A stretch of DNA of 64,000 nucleotides from Euglena gracilis. Its lineage: Eukaryota > Euglenida > Euglenophyceae > Euglenales. Below, in pieces: positions 58,331 to 64,000 of this stretch; position 1 is the first letter of the stretch; each line of letters opens with the position of its first letter. The notes below the pieces were generated by a model. That model searched no databases, was not told where the DNA came from, and saw nothing but the letters and a program-made list of their open reading frames with translations. The DNA lies in assembly GCA_039621445.1 (NCBI GenBank), contig CP154954.1:1-64000 (forward strand). Reading direction: 5' to 3'. Position numbers and translations under genes: made by a program.

Positions 58331-59554
58331 TTAATTAGTATTTTTTTGATTATCATTTCCTTCATTTTCATCATTCATATTAGCTTTTTTTAAGAATTCT
58401 TGAATATAAACTTTAGTTTTACTTTCAAGTTCTCTGTATTCCTTTGATTTTTCCATTTCTGAATTATGAAAATGTGGGGGAAGTAATTTATCATCGGCAT
58501 TTAATTGATAAGGTAGTATGCCTTCCATTTCAATTCCTTTTTCTTTAAAAAATTGTTCCAAAACTTTATAAGGTTTTGACGACATTATAGCTTTTGGTAA
58601 AGCAGGAGATAAAAGTACTTTAACACTATTTTTTCGATTATGAACTTTTAACGTTGTTTCTAAAGAGTTAAATAAATTTTTTAGCTCATCTACATTTTGA
58701 TACTCTAAAATGCTAGAGTCTGAAAAAATTATCGCATCGTAATGACAAGTATTTCTAAATCGCAGTAAATCCTTAGCTTCCTTAACTACTAGAAGATAAA
58801 AGCCTTTGAATTGCAAATAAGATTCAAAAAAATCTATTAAATACCTAAGCTCACCGCCTAAAATTAAAAATACTTTATTTTCACCCATATTCAGATAAGA
58901 TTCATAAATGTCTAACATCCACCTTAAATCTCGAGGTATCACATAGTCATTAAAATTAATTTTTGCTTTAACTCCTAACCTTGTGCTTAAATATATGTTT
59001 CTAAGTCGTTTTTCAATAGCATCACCTTTATATACAAATTCAGAAGGTTTTTCTTTTTCAAACAACAACATAGCATCCGCTATCTCTCCTTTTTTTGCTA
59101 ATTCAATCATCCTTTCTTCTAATGGACAATATTCAAAATATTTACCATACTTTTTCAAAATTGATGGAGAAGCCATGAAATTTTTTGAAGCATCTACAAA
59201 GTTAAATATTTGTTTTGTTAAATAGTCCAACAAATCTTTCTCGTTATTAACTGTTTGAACATATGCACTATAAGTTTTAGAATCAACATATATATCAAAA
59301 AAATTTGCTGCCTTAGTGTCTATTTTTTTAATAAAAACGAAATATGAGTGTACATGAGGGTATCCGGTTTTATGAAACTATCTTACCAACGCATAATCAA
59401 CTAGTCCATATTTTACTTCAAATTTATTTTTAAAAAAATTTAAAATTTCTGAAAGATCTGCGGAACAATAAGAATAGGTTAAAAAAACTTTTTTTGATGA
59501 AATACGTCTCATATTATTATCAATGTTATTTTTGTTCGTATTTAATAAATTCAT
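58331..59554 (-). pseudogene. Rep-like HUH endonuclease gene with an internal amber codon
   Basis: Resembles rolling-circle replication initiators of the geminivirus-like/algal-plasmid group. The ATG at 59554 follows a GGAGG tract and overlaps the previous stop as ATGA. Residues 24-28 read FLTYS (motif I). A TAG codon sits at residue 59 (59378-59380). Residues 67-69 read His-Val-His after Gly-Tyr-Pro (motif II), and residues 111-114 are Tyr-Leu-Thr-Lys (motif III, catalytic Tyr and Lys). The frame then runs unbroken to residue 407. Around residues 225-280 a helicase-like region keeps FLILGG and a DAIIFSDSS Walker B-like strand but lacks the GxxxxGKT P-loop. Known function of the family: nicking and joining at an origin. 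Whether this copy works is doubtful. Confidence 0.7.
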
Positions 59555-60268
59555 AAAACCTCCCTATTTAATTTTTTATCATTTTTAAAAGACATAAAAA
59601 TTGCATTTAAATTTTTTTTAATTGCTACAAATTTTTTGATGTAGTAATCTGGCCTTTCTTTTTTTAAAAGAGATAGAGCCTTAAAAATATTGCCTTTTTC
59701 AGCTAGTTTTATCATGCGGTTCCAAAGTGACAACATTTGGTAATGATCATCTAATTTTACAGACAAACACGGACTAATTACTAACGAATCAGTAAAATCT
59801 TGTATACCATATGCTCTCTGACTTAAAACCATTTTTATTATATAATCGATAGAATATTCTTCTGACTTAGCTGCGCTATAATTTCCACAAACTGTAACCT
59901 CTTCACAGTCTTTTTTTAATCTCAAATCCAAAAAACGAGTCGAGCGCGTATCTAATCGTTTATCCACTTTAATGTAAGCATAAAAGTTAGCGGTTCTGCC
60001 TTTAAGGTAATCTCGTCCAACAATATAAGATAGTATTTTAACAATCCTTACTAGAAATAGATTTATTCGATATATATAAATTTAAAATAGATTCCATATT
60101 AATATTGTGAGATTCACAAAAAGCACGCCAAAATTCAGAATCTAAATTATATATTTTTCCTTTCTTTTTTCGTAAGGCCAAATAAGATTCTATTTGGTTT
60201 TTATTAAGAAAAGAACCTTTACCTTCAACGCTCTTTTCAAAGTTTAGATTATCATATTCGGATAACAT
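59551..60268 (-). pseudogene. Second Rep-like paralogue, degenerate
   Basis: The paralogy with the next gene is visible in matched blocks: RMIKLAEKGNIFKALSLLKK here against RMIELAKKGEIADAMLLFEK there, and VGRDYLKG...FYAYIKVDKRLDTRSTRFLDL against the HVH region. The motif II histidines are absent (FYAYIKV in their place), while a YIIK motif III remains. The frame is broken between an upstream part (60268-60038, 76 residues starting MLSEYDNLNFEKSVEGKGSF) and the main part ending at 59551. The upstream part has no clear FLTYS motif. I infer a catalytically dead, decaying copy, cotranscribed with the gene it overlaps by ATGA. Confidence 0.6.
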
Positions 60269-60538
60269 AACATTTTTTTTTACTTAAATTCTTGCCTAAA
60301 AGTCGAATTTTGAATTTTAATTTAATTAAATTAAAGAATAAATGAGTGAATCGAAACCAAAAACGTTTAAATCAAACTGTCAGTTTCAATACACTAACTA
60401 CACTATTTTATAGTTTAAGTAATAATATACTATAAAACAAACATAATTTTAAACTATTAATAATTGAAAAAATTTTTATTATAAAAAATCTATCAACATA
60501 AATTAAAAACGTATAATTTAATAAAACAATAAATTAAA
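60269..60538. other. Spacer at the atpE side of the accessory block
   Basis: 270 nt, AT-rich, no ORF. A T-run follows the Rep-like start region on the plus strand. I see no direct repeat matching the rbcL side that would mark an insertion boundary. Confidence 0.5.
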
Positions 60539-62364
60539 CTACTTTTTAAGTTGAGTGACCTGGAATCTAGCACGTGCTTTTTTTAAATTTAAAGTTAATT
60601 CAAATTTTCTCTTAATATCTTTATTCATTTCTAAAGCATGTTTAGATGAATTATAAGAAATCTGTGCTTGTTCTACATTAATTTCGGAACCAAATTCTGC
60701 TTCATTGACTAATATAGTAACGTTATTGCTATTAATTAATGCAAAACCTCCTGTTACAACCAAACTAGTCCAATCGGAAGAAGACTTTTGACGAACTAAG
60801 ATTATACCTATATCTAATCCAGTCAATATTGGAATATTTAGATAGAAAAAAATTTATCATTAAAAATTAATAAATTAAGTTAATTTTTTCCCCAACAATA
60901 CAGTACGGGAGATTTAAATCTCATACGGCATTTAACAAAAAATCTTTTAAAATTTGCTTAAAAATTGACTAAAACTAAATTGTGATAGAATCAAAAGTAC
61001 TAAAAAAAAACAAAAATTTTGTAAATAATTTACATAAAAATACACATTCCTTACCATTGCATACAAATTTAAAAATTTTTTAGATTCAAATATTATATCT
61101 TACAAATTATGTTTATCAAGTATTGTTTTTAAAAAAATTAAAACTATTAAAAATTTTTTCTAAAACATGTAAAAACACTTTAAATAGTTATAAAATAACA
61201 GTTTAAATATATTCTTCTAAAACAAGACTTAAATATACATTTTCAAAATAAACTATAAATTATATTAATCTTAAAATTTTAAATTTTTCTTATTTATAAA
61301 AAATAATTTATAAAAAAGTAAATTTTAAATTTTAGAAAATATTCAAAGCTACCACGCACAAACAAAATGTTAATGCAGAAAATAAAAATAATTAACTAAT
61401 ATGGTTAAAAGTAAAAGTAAAGTTAAATCTCAAACAAGCATTTATCAAAAAATTATAATTAATAAAATTAACAAACGTTTTAATAATGTGTCACACATGG
61501 TCTTTAAGAACCCCCATCTGACCACTTAAAGTAGGAAGAATAATTTCTTCAACTCGTTTTTCCCAAAAAACTCTTTCAGGAATAAGTAAAGTAGAAAATA
61601 TAAATTCAATTTTGAAAATTTTATTCACAAACTAAACAAAAATTGTTGATTTATTTAGCTTTTCAACATACTATCGCAAAAAAGGTTAGGTTGTTTTATA
61701 TTATATAAAACTCTAAAACAAGACTTATTAAAACTAAAATGTAAAATTTTCTTTAGAATAAAAATTTATAGAAAATTAAATTAAAACCTATTCTCTTTGC
61801 TTTTATTGGTCTACTAAAATAATAAATAAATTTCAATTACCAAAAAATAAAATAATTTTACTTTTCATACAGAAAAGTTTAAAAAAGAGAATAAAATCCC
61901 CAAAAACGAAAATTATTTAAAAAATTAACTTTTGAAAAATAAATACTCAAGAAAAAAGATTTAAACTAGAATTTAATGAAAAAAGAAATATATTAGCGAA
62001 CTAAAATTTCTCTTAAAAAACTGTACAAGTAAAAAAAAACATACAGCTTAAACATTTAATTTTAAATAAAAATATGTCAAAAGTTTATTCTTTATTAAAA
62101 AAAAATCCAAAATAAAACCTATTTACGTTCTACTTGAAAAATTACTAAACTTATTAACAAATTATTGAAAATATTAAGATTAACCAATTAGATTAACCAA
62201 TTTTTTAATTAATATGAATAGCCAAAAACATACAATTTAAGGAAAATTTACTTAACTTAAAAAAAACACATAAATAAAATTTTATTTCTTATCTTTTATT
62301 TTAACTTATACCTAATAAACTAAAAGCAACTTCGTAACGTACTAATTGATACATCTAATGTCAT
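60539..62364 (-). CDS. atpE: atpE, ATP synthase epsilon subunit
   Basis: Epsilon links the CF1 rotor to the c-ring and inhibits ATP hydrolysis. Three exons are inferred: 62364-62343 (MTLDVSI plus one base), 61585-61497 (IIPERVFWEKRVEEIILPTL to GVLKDH) and 60835-60539 (IPILTGLDIGIILVRQKSSS to VTQLKK). The joined N-terminal beta-sandwich and C-terminal helical pair match the family. Intron 1 starts GTACG, ends AC, is about 757 nt and has a domain V hairpin at about 62016-62058, far from its 3' end, hinting at a compound intron. Intron 2 starts GTGTGAC and ends AT with domain V at 60900-60936. atpE follows atpB. Confidence 0.9.
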
Positions 62365-62514
62365 TGTAAAAAAATTATAATTTTTCGTAGTCAAACTAAA
62401 AAAACAAAGTGGAAACATTATGTTTACTCAACAAAGCATAACTAAATAAATATTAATAAAAGCTTTTTAAGTAAGATATAGTTAAAAATTATTTACAATA
62501 CGTCAATAATAATT

Positions 62515-63923
<1,409 letters not shown>

Positions 63924-64000
63924 CTAAAACAAGTTATTAAACTTAAATTTTGTTCAAAAATTATACAAGTATTTTAAATACATATAACTTAAAAAATTAC

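Noticed and set aside
58983-59225. Plus-strand ORF opposite the Rep-like gene
   Set aside because: Antisense shadow; the minus strand has paralogy and motif support.
54740-60538. A complete integrated virus
   Set aside because: I see no capsid-like gene and no convincing origin; both Rep-like copies appear damaged, so a plasmid or CRESS-type remnant is the most that can be said.

Overview
The window is chloroplast DNA from a euglenid alga, probably Euglena or a close relative. It is very AT-rich. Nearly every protein gene is cut by introns. The larger introns look like group II: a 5' end of GTGYG or a variant, a 3' end of AT or AC, and often a recognisable domain V hairpin. The smaller ones, about 95-110 nt, begin NTNNG and look like group III. 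The gene set and local order (psaA-psaB-psbE-F-L-J; rpl23-rpl2-rps19-rpl22-rps3-roaA-rpl16-rpl14-rpl5-rps8-rpl36-trnI-rps14; rps2-atpI-H-F-A-rps18; rpoA; rps9; a ten-exon rbcL) and the rps3 intron (409 nt here, with an internal group II start) fit this lineage. I identified genes by translating and recognising conserved proteins; no database was searched.

Layout. Positions 1-20000 form a near-perfect palindrome. The left arm (213-10047) mirrors the right arm (10162-20000) around a 114-nt disordered spacer inside psaA, and the contig begins with 230 bases that contain no T. I read this as a fold-back or assembly artefact, not as a plastid inverted repeat. The right arm gives the usable genes: psaA (5' end missing), psaB (7 exons) and psbE. 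The plus strand continues with psbF, psbL, psbJ, the long ribosomal-protein operon with roaA and trnI, then rps14, trnF, trnC, rps2 and the atpI-H-F-A cluster with rps18. Atp and ribosomal genes are therefore co-directional up to 43.6 kb. From there the minus strand takes over: psaJ, rpoA, psbZ, rpl12, rps9, psaC, rpl32, rbcL, atpE and atpB (cut by the window end), with plus-strand trnP and trnS in between.

The unusual part is a roughly 5.8-kb block at 54.8-60.5 kb between rbcL and atpE. It has no standard plastid gene. It holds intronless minus-strand ORFs. Two adjacent ones (58331-59554 and 59551-60268) are paralogues resembling rolling-circle replication initiators (HUH Rep) of the geminivirus-like/algal-plasmid type. 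One keeps the three endonuclease motifs but has an amber codon just before the HxH motif and a degenerate helicase P-loop; the other has lost the HxH motif. Two further unknown ORFs, a small frameshifted ORF, three copies of a covarying hairpin repeat, a tandem repeat and a strong terminator-like inverted repeat fill the rest. I infer a plasmid or CRESS-type element captured by the plastid genome and decaying.

Together the standard genes encode photosystem I and II subunits, ATP synthase, Rubisco large subunit, ribosomal proteins, an RNA polymerase alpha subunit and an intron-maturase-like protein (roaA). Single-base shifts in A-runs (rps8, atpA, possibly roaA) and an A-rich stretch in atpA suggest incomplete polishing. 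Exon edges given here are inferred from protein continuity and splice consensus and may be off by a few bases.
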